Assembly (NCBI GenBank): GCA_035310145.1
Contig: DATGEL010000026.1
Span: 1-51,404 of the forward strand
Length of the DNA: 51,404 bases
Reading direction: 5' to 3'
DNA from: Dehalococcoidia bacterium
Lineage (GTDB): Bacteria > Chloroflexota > Dehalococcoidia > CAUJGQ01
The position numbers and the translations under genes are program-made. The notes beneath the pieces were generated by a model. It worked only from the letters and a program-made list of their open reading frames with translations. It was not told where the DNA came from and did no database searches. Of the stretch, positions 1 to 8,065 are shown one piece after another (within the stretch, counting starts at the first letter, position 1; every line of letters begins with the position of its first letter).

Positions 1-2
1 TC

Positions 3-152
3 CAGGACAAGATCCTCGTGGGCTTCTCGCCGGCCACGCTGGGCGAACCCTACCGCGCCATGATCGACGCCTACCTCGCCTTGCCGCTGAAGGACGCCGT
101 CAAGGAGAAGTGGCTCGGCGGCAACGCCGCACGCTTGTTCAACATCGACTAG
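3..152 (+). CDS. Amidohydrolase-family protein, C-terminal end (partial)
   Basis: Only the last 49 codons are inside the window; the gene runs in from the left edge and stops with TAG. The visible end has the pattern LVGFSPATLG early and GNAARLFNID at the terminus. This matches the end of amidohydrolase_2-type TIM barrels, where a helix carrying G-N-A-x-R-L-F closes the protein. These enzymes are metal-dependent hydrolases or decarboxylases of cyclic or carboxylated substrates. The metal ligands lie outside the window, so the activity cannot be judged. The assignment rests on the C-terminal signature alone. Confidence 0.6.
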   Translation, partial: QDKILVGFSPATLGEPYRAMIDAYLALPLKDAVKEKWLGGNAARLFNID

Positions 153-579
153 CACGCGCAGACCTCGAGGCGGCACTCCCAGGCAATAGTCGCCAACGCC
201 GAACTCTGGCTAGACGATGAAGAGCCGCGGTCGCCTGGTGGCCGGAGATTGTCAGTAAGCACCGCTGCGAGACGCGGCGTGCCTACCGTCTATGGGAGGA
301 AGAACGAGAGTTCTTACCGCACCGGCAGGTGGTGGGACGAGGAGCAACCCGCTAACGCGACGAGTATGCCCGCGCACCACGACTGAGCCGCTGACGCTCC
401 CCGCTTCTCGGTGGTGCGTGTCCGGCGAGCGGACGGTACCCGGCGCCGCCGAACGGCGGCGCGAACCGCGCGTAGACCGCGGCGCTCGTCACGGCACGGC
501 GACCAGGACCAGCGGCCCTGCCGGAGGCGTGCCGCTACCTGGCCGCTGCGCCCAGCGGCTCGGGATCGATGGGGGTGGG

Positions 580-691
580 GCATCGCCTGCAGGACCGGCA
601 GCACCTTCCTGGCGAACAGGCGCAGGCTCTTCTACGACGGCATGCCGCGCGAGCAGGCGGAGAAGACGTGGAAGACGGTCTTCCCGGGCTG
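580..691 (-). pseudogene. Relic of an LLM-class flavin oxidoreductase C-terminus
   Basis: On the minus strand one frame reads TVFHVFSACSRGMPS, then a TAG stop, then KSLRLFARKVLPVLQAM. This is the closing signature of luciferase-like monooxygenases: a hydrophobic strand, G-x-P, then S-L-R-L-F-A-x-x-V-L-P. The intact gene at 1883-3016 ends with nearly the same pattern (NSLRLFAEQVMPAF). No other part of the family is recognisable upstream on that strand, and the in-frame stop breaks the frame. I read it as a decayed remnant left by deletion. It is short, so chance similarity is not fully excluded. Confidence 0.5.
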
Positions 692-711
692 ATCGGCCGC
701 CGCTGGCGCCA

Positions 712-740
712 TCGACAGCGGTAGGACGCCTCTCTATGCT
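712..740 (+). promoter_or_regulatory. Sigma70-type promoter before the hydratase gene
   Basis: TCGACA at 712-717 and TATGCT at 735-740 are separated by 17 bases. The implied start near 747 gives a leader of roughly 58 bases to the ATG at 805. Confidence 0.45.
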
Positions 741-804
741 GCGGAAGGAGCGGCAGCCGGGACCCCCGGCCGGCGGGGGCGTGCACTGCCGAAAGGAGGC
801 TCCG

Positions 805-1779
805 ATGAGTTCAGCGGAACGGCCGCCGTTTGAGATGCACGGTGCGGGCTGGTACAAGCAGGCCCTCGCCTACGAGGTCGTCCTCTACGAAGCCGATCCC
901 GAGGCGCATGTCGCCAAGATCACGATGAACCGCCCGGAACGCATGAATGCGCTTAGCCACCAGCTCCGCGCCGAGCTGTTCCACGCGCTGAAGGTGGCGG
1001 AGCAGGACCCCGCGATCAACGTGATCGTGATCAAGGGCGCGGGGCGCTGCTTCAGCGCGGGCTACGACCTCGCCGGCGGCAACGTCGGCGTGGAGGAGCC
1101 GGACTTCGGCTCGCAGTACGTGGGCAGCGGCCACTGGGCCCGCTACCTGATCAACCAGTACTGGCAGATCTGGGAGCTGTCCAAGATCGTCATCGCCCAG
1201 ACGCACGGCTACGTGCTGGCCGGCGCGTCGGAGCTGTGCGCGGTCTGCGACCTGGTCGTCTCCACGCCCGACTGCCAGTTCGGCTATCCGCCGATGCGCG
1301 CGATGGGCGCCCCGGACCTGATGTGGTTCCCCTGGCTGCTGCCCAGGCGCAAGGCCGCGGAGATGGTCTATACCGGCGACAGCATCACCGGGCAGGACGC
1401 GCTGCAGTTCGGCATGGTCAACTACTGCGTGCCGCAGGACAGCATCGACGAGTTCACCGAGACCTTCGCCAGGCGCGTGGCGCTGATCCCCTGGCAGATG
1501 CACACGATTCGCAAACGCGCCTTCCAGAAGGCCTACGAGCGGATGGGGTTCCGCGAGTCGCTCGAGATCTGCGCCCTAATGCAGGAGCGGTTCAGCTACA
1601 CCGACCGCGTGAAGGAGATGCGCGAGTTGATGCAGAAGGCGTCGCTGCGCGAGTACCTGACCGTGCGCGACGAGCCGTACCAGGACTACCGCACGGCGGA
1701 GAACGCCATTCTCGACCGCGGCAGGCGAGAGGGCGACACCTGGAAAGGCGTGGCAAGCGAAGCGAGACCGCAGCGGTAG
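805..1779 (+). CDS. Enoyl-CoA hydratase/isomerase family protein
   Basis: This 324-residue crotonase-fold protein probably hydrates or isomerises an acyl-CoA. The start at 805 is fixed by a strong AAGGAGG site at 793-799; the frame stays open further upstream but lacks family similarity there. The family core starts near residue 40 (KITMNRPERMNALS). The first oxyanion-hole loop is GRCFSAGYDLAGG, and the second lies in AGASELCAVCDLVV. The usual catalytic Glu positions are not obvious, so isomerase, hydrolase or other crotonase chemistry remains possible. The protein is longer than typical hydratases (about 260) because of an N-terminal lead and a C-terminal tail rich in charged residues. It seems to be a single-gene unit with the promoter at 712-740. 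Confidence 0.85.
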   Translation: MSSAERPPFEMHGAGWYKQALAYEVVLYEADPEAHVAKITMNRPERMNALSHQLRAELFHALKVAEQDPAINVIVIKGAGRCFSAGYDLAGGNVGVEEPDFGSQYVGSGHWARYLINQYWQIWELSKIVIAQTHGYVLAGASELCAVCDLVVSTPDCQFGYPPMRAMGAPDLMWFPWLLPRRKAAEMVYTGDSITGQDALQFGMVNYCVPQDSIDEFTETFARRVALIPWQMHTIRKRAFQKAYERMGFRESLEICALMQERFSYTDRVKEMRELMQKASLREYLTVRDEPYQDYRTAENAILDRGRREGDTWKGVASEARPQR

Positions 1780-1882
1780 TGGCGGCACAGAGCGCCTGCC
1801 TCCGCGCCTCGCCCGCTTGCCGGTACCAGGAACCCGCGGCGCATCGCGCCCGGCGTCGGGCCGCCGATGATCGCCGTGGTGC

Positions 1883-3016
1883 TCACACGGCCGCGCCCTG
1901 CTGAACGCTCTCGAGCGCAGGGACCGTCGTGAGCGGCGGCTTCGGCGCCTCGGCGAAGGCGGGCATCACCTGTTCGGCGAAGAGCCGCAGCGAGTTGAGG
2001 ATCTTCTCCTGCGGGATCACCTGGTCGAAATTGATCAGGAAGACCATGCGGTCGACGCCGATCGCCTCCCATTGCTTGAGCGCGGCGATCACCGTATCGG
2101 GGCTGCCGATCGGCGTGCCCTGCTGCACCGGACCGGCCACGTCGCCCGGCCGCTGCCGCAGTTGAATCGCCGAAGCCTGTGAGCCGTAGGCAGGCGAGGG
2201 GTAGAGGCTGCCCACGCCGGCGAGGTGCGAGGCGGCTCGCATGAAGTGATAGGCGGCGGCGCCTCCGTACTTGCGTGCCTCCTCGTCCGTCTCGTCGCAG
2301 TACATCCAGCCGACGCCGTTCACCTGCTCGTTCACGTAGTCACCCACCGGCTCGCAGGAGCGGATGATGCGCCGGTAGTCGCGCACGCGCTGCTCGTACT
2401 CGGCCGGCGTGCCGATCGAGACGCCGAGCAGGCCGATGCCGCGCTCCGCCGCCTGGATCGCCGTCTCGGGGCTGCTCACCGCGACCCAGAGCGGCGGGTG
2501 CGGCTTCTGGATCGGCTTGGGCAGCACGTTGCGCGGTGGGAAGCTGAAGTACTTCCCCTCAAACGAGAAGTATTCGTCCTTCCACATGCGCGGAATCGCA
2601 CGCAGCGCCTCGTCCCACATCTCTTTGGTGTCGTCCGGCTCGCAGCGGAAGCCGCCCAGCTCGGTCCAGGTGGCGCTGCGCCCCGTGCCGAACTCCAGCC
2701 GCCCGCCCGACACGATGTCCAGCGTGGCGGCGCGCTCGGCACAGCGCACCGGATGGTTGAAGGGAGGCAGGATCATGCAGACGCCGTGGCCGAGATGGAT
2801 CTGCTTCGTGCGCGCGGCGCAGGCGGCGAGAAAGACTTCGGGCGCCGATCCGTGCGAGTACTCTTCGAGAAAGTGGTGCTCGACCTGCCAGACCTGGTCG
2901 AAGCCGAGCTGGTCGGCGAGCTCGACCTGCTCCAGCGCCTGCTGGTAGATGCGGTATTCGCTCGCGCTCTCCCAGGGGCGGTTCACGGAATGCTCGTAGA
3001 AAATGCCGAACTTCAT
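1883..3016 (-). CDS. LLM-class flavin-dependent oxidoreductase
   Basis: This is a 377-residue bacterial-luciferase-like monooxygenase that uses reduced flavin (FMNH2 or F420). It begins MKFGIFYEHSV, a normal family start, with GGGAG just upstream. The frame extends another 64 codons upstream without family similarity. Family marks are the YSHGSAPEVFLAACA and GHGVCMILPPFNHPVR blocks, SGGRLEFGTGRS near residue 110, a PPLWVAVSSPET block, and the closing SLRLFAEQVMPAF. The substrate is unknown; relatives oxidise alkanes, sulfonates, aldehydes or heterocycles. It diverges from the DegV-like gene and has a well-formed promoter at 3101-3129. A fragment of a similar protein lies at 580-691 on the same strand. 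Confidence 0.9.
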   Translation of the reverse strand: MKFGIFYEHSVNRPWESASEYRIYQQALEQVELADQLGFDQVWQVEHHFLEEYSHGSAPEVFLAACAARTKQIHLGHGVCMILPPFNHPVRCAERAATLDIVSGGRLEFGTGRSATWTELGGFRCEPDDTKEMWDEALRAIPRMWKDEYFSFEGKYFSFPPRNVLPKPIQKPHPPLWVAVSSPETAIQAAERGIGLLGVSIGTPAEYEQRVRDYRRIIRSCEPVGDYVNEQVNGVGWMYCDETDEEARKYGGAAAYHFMRAASHLAGVGSLYPSPAYGSQASAIQLRQRPGDVAGPVQQGTPIGSPDTVIAALKQWEAIGVDRMVFLINFDQVIPQEKILNSLRLFAEQVMPAFAEAPKPPLTTVPALESVQQGAAV

Positions 3017-3100
3017 CCCCGGCTCCCGTCCTCGACTCCGGTCAGAGACGCATGCGACTCGCAGCCGCGCGCCTTCCGTTCGCGTGAAGGTAATGGCAAG

Positions 3101-3129
3101 ATTGTACTCCGGGCCGGGGATGCTACCAA
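3101..3129 (-). promoter_or_regulatory. Strong promoter for the LLM oxidoreductase
   Basis: On the minus strand TTGGTA (3129-3124), 17 bases, then TACAAT (3106-3101). The predicted start near 3094 leaves a leader of about 78 bases before the ATG at 3016. The -35 box is only 14 bases upstream of the divergent start at 3144, so the two genes share a very short control region. Confidence 0.6.
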
Positions 3130-3143
3130 CCGGGAGTCCGCCG

Positions 3144-3995
3144 ATGGTCGTCATCGTCACCGACAGCTCGGTCGACCTCCCACCGGCGGAGGCGGAGCGG
3201 CTCGGCATCGTCGTCGCGCCGCTCAGCGTGGCCTTCAGCGATGAGAACCTGCACGACCGCGGCCTGAGCCGCGCGGAGTTCTACCGGCGGCTGGAAGCCG
3301 CGCCGCGGCCGCCGCTCGTCTCCGGCGCCGCGGCCGAGGCGTTCGCCGCCGCCTTCCGCCAGGCGCAGCCCCGCGGCGAGATCGTCTGCATGGTGATGTC
3401 GGTTGAATCGAGCTTCACCTACGTGGCGGCCGAGGTGGCCGTGCGGGAGGTGCCTGGGCTCGCGATCAGCATCATCAACACCGGGCGCAGCCTTGCCGCG
3501 CAGGCGGCGATCGCCATCGCCGCCGCGGAAGCGGCGCAAGCCGGCGCGGAGAGGGCGGCGGTCGTCTCGCTGATCGAGGAGATCAGCAGCGCCGCGGACA
3601 CCTATCTGGCGCCCGCGACGACGGAGTATCTGCGCCGCGCCGACCGGCTCACCACCCTCGGCCAGGGTCCGGCGGGACGGCTGGACGGCGCGATCCCGGT
3701 GCTGCGTGTGCGCGGTCGCCTCACCGCGGTTGCGAAGGCGCCCGATGCCGAGACGGCGCGCCGGCAGATGCTGGAGCTGGCGGTCAAGGCCGTCTCGCCG
3801 GGAGAAGAGCAGATCGCGATCGTGACCCACGCCGTGGCGCCGGAGGCGGCGGCCGCAGTCGCCGAGCAACTGGCCGAGCGGCTTCGTTGCCGCCCGCCGC
3901 TGATTACCGAGCTCGGCCCCACGGTCGGCGCCTTGCTCGGCCCCGGCACGGTGGGCATCGGCTTCTGCCCATCCAGGGCGGCCGCCGGGAGCTGA
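3144..3995 (+). CDS. DegV family fatty-acid-binding protein
   Basis: This 283-residue protein begins VVIVTDSSVDLPP, the signature start of DegV proteins, followed by a short spacer and PLSVAFSDE. DegV/FakB proteins bind a fatty acid and in Firmicutes present it to the FakA kinase; no FakA-like gene is visible here. A Ser/Thr-rich segment (MSVESSFTY) near residue 85 corresponds to the lipid-contact region. ATG at 3144 is chosen because of CGGGAG at 3131 and because the DegV signature starts there. It lies 52 bases before an acetoacetate-decarboxylase-like gene on the same strand, so co-transcription is likely. Its cargo and partner are unknown. Confidence 0.85.
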   Translation: MVVIVTDSSVDLPPAEAERLGIVVAPLSVAFSDENLHDRGLSRAEFYRRLEAAPRPPLVSGAAAEAFAAAFRQAQPRGEIVCMVMSVESSFTYVAAEVAVREVPGLAISIINTGRSLAAQAAIAIAAAEAAQAGAERAAVVSLIEEISSAADTYLAPATTEYLRRADRLTTLGQGPAGRLDGAIPVLRVRGRLTAVAKAPDAETARRQMLELAVKAVSPGEEQIAIVTHAVAPEAAAAVAEQLAERLRCRPPLITELGPTVGALLGPGTVGIGFCPSRAAAGS

Positions 3996-4047
3996 TCCGT
4001 CAACGTCCAGGCATCCAGCAACGCCCAGCGCGAAGAGAGGACCGATC

Positions 4048-4800
4048 ATGCCGCAGTTTGGTCTCAAACCCGTCGAGCGCACGGCGCCCGTGGCCACGCC
4101 TGCCGATCTGCCAGAGTTGCCGTGGACGCTGCCCGGCGCCGAGGTGGTGCAGATCACCTACGAAGTCGACCTGGAGGCGGCGCTGGACCTCCTGCCAGAA
4201 GCGCTCTCGCGCCCGGTGCCGCCCTACGCGCGCCTGGTGATCACCCGGTACCCGAGCTCGCCCATCGGGCCGTGCGCCGAGGCGCTGCTTCTGCTCGCCT
4301 GCCGCTACCGCATGGAGCCGAAGCAGTTCGTGGTCGCCTGCGTGGTGACCAGCGAGGCGGCGCGCCGGGCCGCGGCGGCGCTCTGGGGGATCGACGCCCG
4401 AACCGGCAGCGTGGAACTGCAGCGCCAGCGCACGGCGACGGGCACGGAGGAGATCACGGCAAGCGTCGCCGCCGGGGAGCCGCTGGCCTCGGTGACGCTG
4501 CGGGCCGCGTACGCGATCGAACCGGCGATGATCCGCTATGACCCCTTCGTCTCGGTGCGGCGCGATGAGGACGACAAGATCGAGGTCTTCCAGTTCACCG
4601 GCGCGCCGGTTGTGCGCGAGGCGCGGTTGGCGAAGGGTGCGGTCGTCGCCTGCCAGACCGACGCCTGGGCCGATCCCTGGTTCCGCTTGCGCTCGCTGAA
4701 CATGATCAGCGCGACCTTCGCGGTTGCCGACCTCGAGCGGACGGCGCCGGTGGTGCAGCCGGCCGCGGGCGGCGGCGGATCGGCCGGCGCCGCGCCCTAG
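4048..4800 (+). CDS. Acetoacetate decarboxylase-like protein
   Basis: This 250-residue protein resembles the acetoacetate decarboxylase superfamily: an N-terminal stretch ending in WTLPGAEVVQITYEVD, the early beta-sheet segment LLPEALSRPVPPYARLVITRYPSS, then a core with ALWG. In true decarboxylases ALWG-like residues run on into P-K-K, which carries the Schiff-base lysine. Here the sequence is WGIDARTG, so that lysine is missing. The protein therefore probably does not decarboxylate acetoacetate and may be a hydrolase, aldolase or binding protein of the superfamily. AGAGAGG sits 7 bases before the ATG. It follows the DegV gene, and convergent transcription from the CocE gene ends 140 bases downstream. 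Confidence 0.7.
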   Translation: MPQFGLKPVERTAPVATPADLPELPWTLPGAEVVQITYEVDLEAALDLLPEALSRPVPPYARLVITRYPSSPIGPCAEALLLLACRYRMEPKQFVVACVVTSEAARRAAAALWGIDARTGSVELQRQRTATGTEEITASVAAGEPLASVTLRAAYAIEPAMIRYDPFVSVRRDEDDKIEVFQFTGAPVVREARLAKGAVVACQTDAWADPWFRLRSLNMISATFAVADLERTAPVVQPAAGGGGSAGAAP

Positions 4801-4940
4801 CCGGACAGGGCAAGGCTCCGCGGCGCCGAAGGCGAACTCCGGCTTGTGTCGTCAGGCGCACGATCACGGGCTCGGCGCATTGCTCGACCTCGATCGAGTC
4901 AACGTTTCTGCACGCGAACCCGCCGCCGGGCGGGCCGCCC

Positions 4941-6680
4941 TCAGCCGTTGCCGCCGCGGCTGGGAATGACCGGCAGATACAGGTGCGACGGGAACTTCGC
5001 GTCGTGAAACACCGTTTGCACCGCGGGGATGCCCTCCGCGTCCTCGCCCAGCGCGTGGCCCGTGTTCATGTTGCGGTCGATGCGCGGGAAGTTGCTGCTG
5101 GTCACGTCCAGGCGAACACGGTGGCCTTTGCGGAAGACGATGCTCACGTTCGCCATGTCGATCACGTACTCGCTCACCTCGCCGGGAACCACCGGCTTCG
5201 GCGAGAGCAGCCCCTTGCGGAAGCGTGCCCGGATCACGCCCTCGGCCACGTTGTACGCCGCGCCGTCCGGATAAACGTCGACCAGCTTGGCGACGAAGTC
5301 CGTGTCCACAGCGGAGGTGGCGGCGAAGAGGTGCAGCGTGAGCGGCCCGGTGACTTCGAGATCGTCCCGCAGCTCGCTGGTGGTGTAGCAGAGCACGTCG
5401 CCGCGGCGCTCGACGTGCGTCTGGTCGAGCGGGCCGGGCACGAGCTTGCCCGTCGGCAGGGAGCGGCCGCCCACGGTCGGCACGGGGAACATCGGGTCAT
5501 ACAGGAAGCGATCCGGCGATTGGTCGCCGGGCGCGTCGAAGCTCAAGACGCCGTCGCCGGCGGCCGACTGGGCGCGCCCGTTGCTGCTCAGATAGAGGCA
5601 GCGCCACTCGGTCTCCGGCAGCGGCCACCGCGTGCCGTTCCGCCAGCGGTTGGCGCCCATCACGAAGTAGCGCACGGCGGGGATCTCGACGTCCTTGCCG
5701 CGCAGGTACTTGTCGAAGAAGGCGAGCTGCCGCGCCTGGCTGAACGAGCCGGCCGCGTTCGCCGTCGGGCCGAAGTGCAGACCGCCGGCGAACGCGGGCA
5801 ACTGCCCGCCGTGCACCCAGGGACCGCAGAACACGTGCTGACCGCGCCGGGCTGCCTCGCTGCCGCCATGCTTCTGCATCATGCTGAAGCTGGTGAAGAT
5901 CGAGCCCGAGTAGATGTCAAACCAGCCGCCCGCGTGGAAGCAGGGGACCGTGATCCGGGAGAAGTCCCAGAAGAGGTCTTCGGGCTTCGTGATTTCGGGC
6001 GGCAGCGCATCGGATGCCCTCGCCTGGAAGCCCTCGCGGATCCCCTCGAAGTTGAAGTGGGGCACGTCGCGGAAGGGCAGGTAGTTCAGCACCTCGTCGA
6101 TGTTCTGCCGGGCGCGCTCGAGCCGGCGCCGGATCTCGGCGACGTCCCGGCCCTGCCGCTCCAGCCGGTTCGCCATCTCGACGGCCATCAACGAGAACCA
6201 GCTCACGTTCGCCTCGAAGTCGACGACGCCTGCCTGCCGGAACTCGCTCAGCGGCCCGGAGGTGATGATTGCCGGGGCGATCGCCTTGAGCGAGGGCGGC
6301 TGCTCAAGCGCGGTTTGCCACTGGATGCGGCCGAGGTAGGAGCCGCCCGCCATGCCGACCGAGCCGTCGCACCAGGGCTCCGCCGCCACCCACTCGACGG
6401 CATCGTAGCCGTCCTTGCCTTCGGGCATGCCGGGGCGGAACTCGCCCTCCGAGGCGAAGCGCCCCCGCGTGTCCTGGATGACGAAGGCATAGCCGGCGCG
6501 GGCGGCCTGCACGGCGCCCAGGAAATCGCTGTTCCAGGAGAGGCGCTTGTCGTACGGCGTGCGGCTGAGGATCGCCGGGTGGCGGGCATTGTCATCTGGG
6601 CGGAAGACGTCGGCCCGCAGCGTCACGCCGTCGCGGGTGCGCATGGGCACGTCGTGATCGATGCGGACGGAACTCGTCAT
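4941..6680 (-). CDS. CocE/NonD-family serine hydrolase
   Basis: This 579-residue alpha/beta hydrolase belongs to the X-Pro dipeptidyl-peptidase S15/CocE group, which cleaves esters and acyl-amides such as cocaine or beta-lactam side chains. The N-terminal part has MRTRDGVTLRADVFRP and the oxyanion Tyr in RTPYDK. The nucleophile lies in GGSYLG at about S114, the acid in HAGGWFDIY and the His in GPWVHGG. The C-terminal third is the beta-sandwich domain of the family (DFVAKLVDVYPDG, HRVRLDVTSSNFPR). No signal peptide is seen, so it should be cytoplasmic. Start at 6680 is supported by GGAGGCAGAG immediately before the ATG. The gene follows the ketopantoate-reductase-like gene with 174 bases between. 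Confidence 0.9.
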   Translation of the reverse strand: MTSSVRIDHDVPMRTRDGVTLRADVFRPDDNARHPAILSRTPYDKRLSWNSDFLGAVQAARAGYAFVIQDTRGRFASEGEFRPGMPEGKDGYDAVEWVAAEPWCDGSVGMAGGSYLGRIQWQTALEQPPSLKAIAPAIITSGPLSEFRQAGVVDFEANVSWFSLMAVEMANRLERQGRDVAEIRRRLERARQNIDEVLNYLPFRDVPHFNFEGIREGFQARASDALPPEITKPEDLFWDFSRITVPCFHAGGWFDIYSGSIFTSFSMMQKHGGSEAARRGQHVFCGPWVHGGQLPAFAGGLHFGPTANAAGSFSQARQLAFFDKYLRGKDVEIPAVRYFVMGANRWRNGTRWPLPETEWRCLYLSSNGRAQSAAGDGVLSFDAPGDQSPDRFLYDPMFPVPTVGGRSLPTGKLVPGPLDQTHVERRGDVLCYTTSELRDDLEVTGPLTLHLFAATSAVDTDFVAKLVDVYPDGAAYNVAEGVIRARFRKGLLSPKPVVPGEVSEYVIDMANVSIVFRKGHRVRLDVTSSNFPRIDRNMNTGHALGEDAEGIPAVQTVFHDAKFPSHLYLPVIPSRGGNG

Positions 6681-6854
6681 CTCTGCCTCCTGCTCAGCGC
6701 GGTGCAACGAGTGCTCACACAGCCGCAAGCGGCACAGCCCTGGTCGCCGGGCGGATCGCCGCGCCGATCGAGCCGCTGCTCTTCACCTTTGCCCCGCTCC
6801 CGGCCGGGGGAGCGATCCTTGACCGCGCCGCGCCATCGCTCGATCGAGGCCGGC

Positions 6855-7937
6855 TCAGCCGCCGGCGGCCTGGACCAGGTCCCAGACACGGTCGACGTTC
6901 GCCGGATCGGGAGCGCGGTCCCCCGCCTCGACCTCTTTCAAGACGACGACGATGGCGTCGTTCACCGGTGTCCGTATCCCTACCTCACGCCCGCGTGCGC
7001 TCACGTAGCCGTTGAGGTAGTCGATCTCCGTGCGCCGCCCCTTGGCGATGTCCTGGGAGGTCGACGCTCGCCAACCGCCGCCCTCGGTGCGTTCAGTCCG
7101 CGTCGAGGCCGCCGCGGGCGGAGGCGTCGCGGGCGCTGCCGCGTCCTCCTCCAGCCACGCCGCCGCCGGGCGTCCGGCGATCGATTCGACGCTCACGCCG
7201 TGCGCCTGGGCGACTCTGACCGTCTCGCGTGCCACGCGATCGCGCAGCAGGGGGAAGCGCGGCGCCGCATCTGCCAGCCCTTCAGCCCCGAGGCCGCTCA
7301 TCGCGGTCAGCGTGTTGCCCATGCTGTTGGTCGCCAGCTTGGCCCAGCGCTCGCCCCAGATGTTCGCCGTCGCGCGCGCCGCATCGACGTGATCGAGGAT
7401 CTCGGCGATCTGCCGGGCACGGGGACTGAGCACGCCGTTCAGCTCGCCCACCCGGAAGATGTCGTAGCCGCGGTCGCGCCCGGAGCGCCCGCCGCGCACC
7501 ACCCGTCCCGGGCCTTCGAGCGCGACGGTGATGCTGGAGATCGTGCAGCCCAGCGTCCGCTCGTAGCCGACGATGCGGGCGATGGTCTCGTCGTTCAGGC
7601 TGTTCTGGGCCGAGACCATGCAGCCGGCCGGCGCCAGGTGGTCTTTCATCAAGGCCGTCGCCCAGGCCGTGTCGTACGACTTCATCGCGATGAAGACGAT
7701 ATCGAAGGGCCGGCGCAGGGCCTGGACCTCGCAGAGATGCAGCGCGTCGGCTTTGACGGTGAACTGTCCCGAGGAGTCGGTGACGTCGATGCCCCGCTCG
7801 CGCATGGCTTCGACGTTCTCCGGCCAGGGGTCGATGAGCACGGGCGCGTAGCCGGCGCGCGTCAGATAGGCGCCGAGGTAACTGCCGATGGCGCCCCCGC
7901 CCATGAACGCGATGCGTGGTTCCATTGCCTCACTCAC
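6855..7937 (-). CDS. Ketopantoate reductase family (PanE/ApbA-like) oxidoreductase
   Basis: This 360-residue protein has an N-terminal Rossmann motif (FMGGGAIGSYLGAYL) and the FIAMKSYDT strand typical of 2-dehydropantoate 2-reductase. The C-terminal helical domain carries the KLATNSMGNTLTAMSG block that holds the catalytic Lys and Asn. It would reduce a 2-oxo acid or hydroxy-acid with NADPH. An Ala/Pro-rich insertion near residues 265-285 is unusual, and the location beside catabolic genes makes pantothenate synthesis only one option. GTG at 7937 starts the frame; ATG at 7925 is an alternative with GAGG before it and fits the family start better. A good promoter lies at 8018-8046. Confidence 0.85.
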   Translation of the reverse strand: MSEAMEPRIAFMGGGAIGSYLGAYLTRAGYAPVLIDPWPENVEAMRERGIDVTDSSGQFTVKADALHLCEVQALRRPFDIVFIAMKSYDTAWATALMKDHLAPAGCMVSAQNSLNDETIARIVGYERTLGCTISSITVALEGPGRVVRGGRSGRDRGYDIFRVGELNGVLSPRARQIAEILDHVDAARATANIWGERWAKLATNSMGNTLTAMSGLGAEGLADAAPRFPLLRDRVARETVRVAQAHGVSVESIAGRPAAAWLEEDAAAPATPPPAAASTRTERTEGGGWRASTSQDIAKGRRTEIDYLNGYVSARGREVGIRTPVNDAIVVVLKEVEAGDRAPDPANVDRVWDLVQAAGG

Positions 7938-8017
7938 AGCGCCGCCTCGTGGCCGGAGCCCGAACGGCAGAACGTCTGCAGCGCGACCAGGCCGCGAGCC
8001 CTGCGCCCTTCGCTAGA

Positions 8018-8046
8018 TTCGTACGGGCGGCCTGAAGCCCTGTCAA
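8018..8046 (-). promoter_or_regulatory. Promoter for the PanE-like gene
   Basis: On the minus strand a perfect TTGACA (8046-8041) is followed, after 17 bases, by TACGAA (8023-8018). It begins just 19 bases past the stop codon of the upstream carboxyltransferase gene, so the reductase is likely transcribed on its own. The leader is about 75 bases. Confidence 0.6.
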
Positions 8047-8065
8047 GCGTCGAGCGACCAGTGCG

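Noticed and set aside
292-804. N-terminal extension of the hydratase gene
   Set aside because: The frame is open but the extension has no crotonase similarity; AAGGAGG directly before the ATG at 805 fixes the start.
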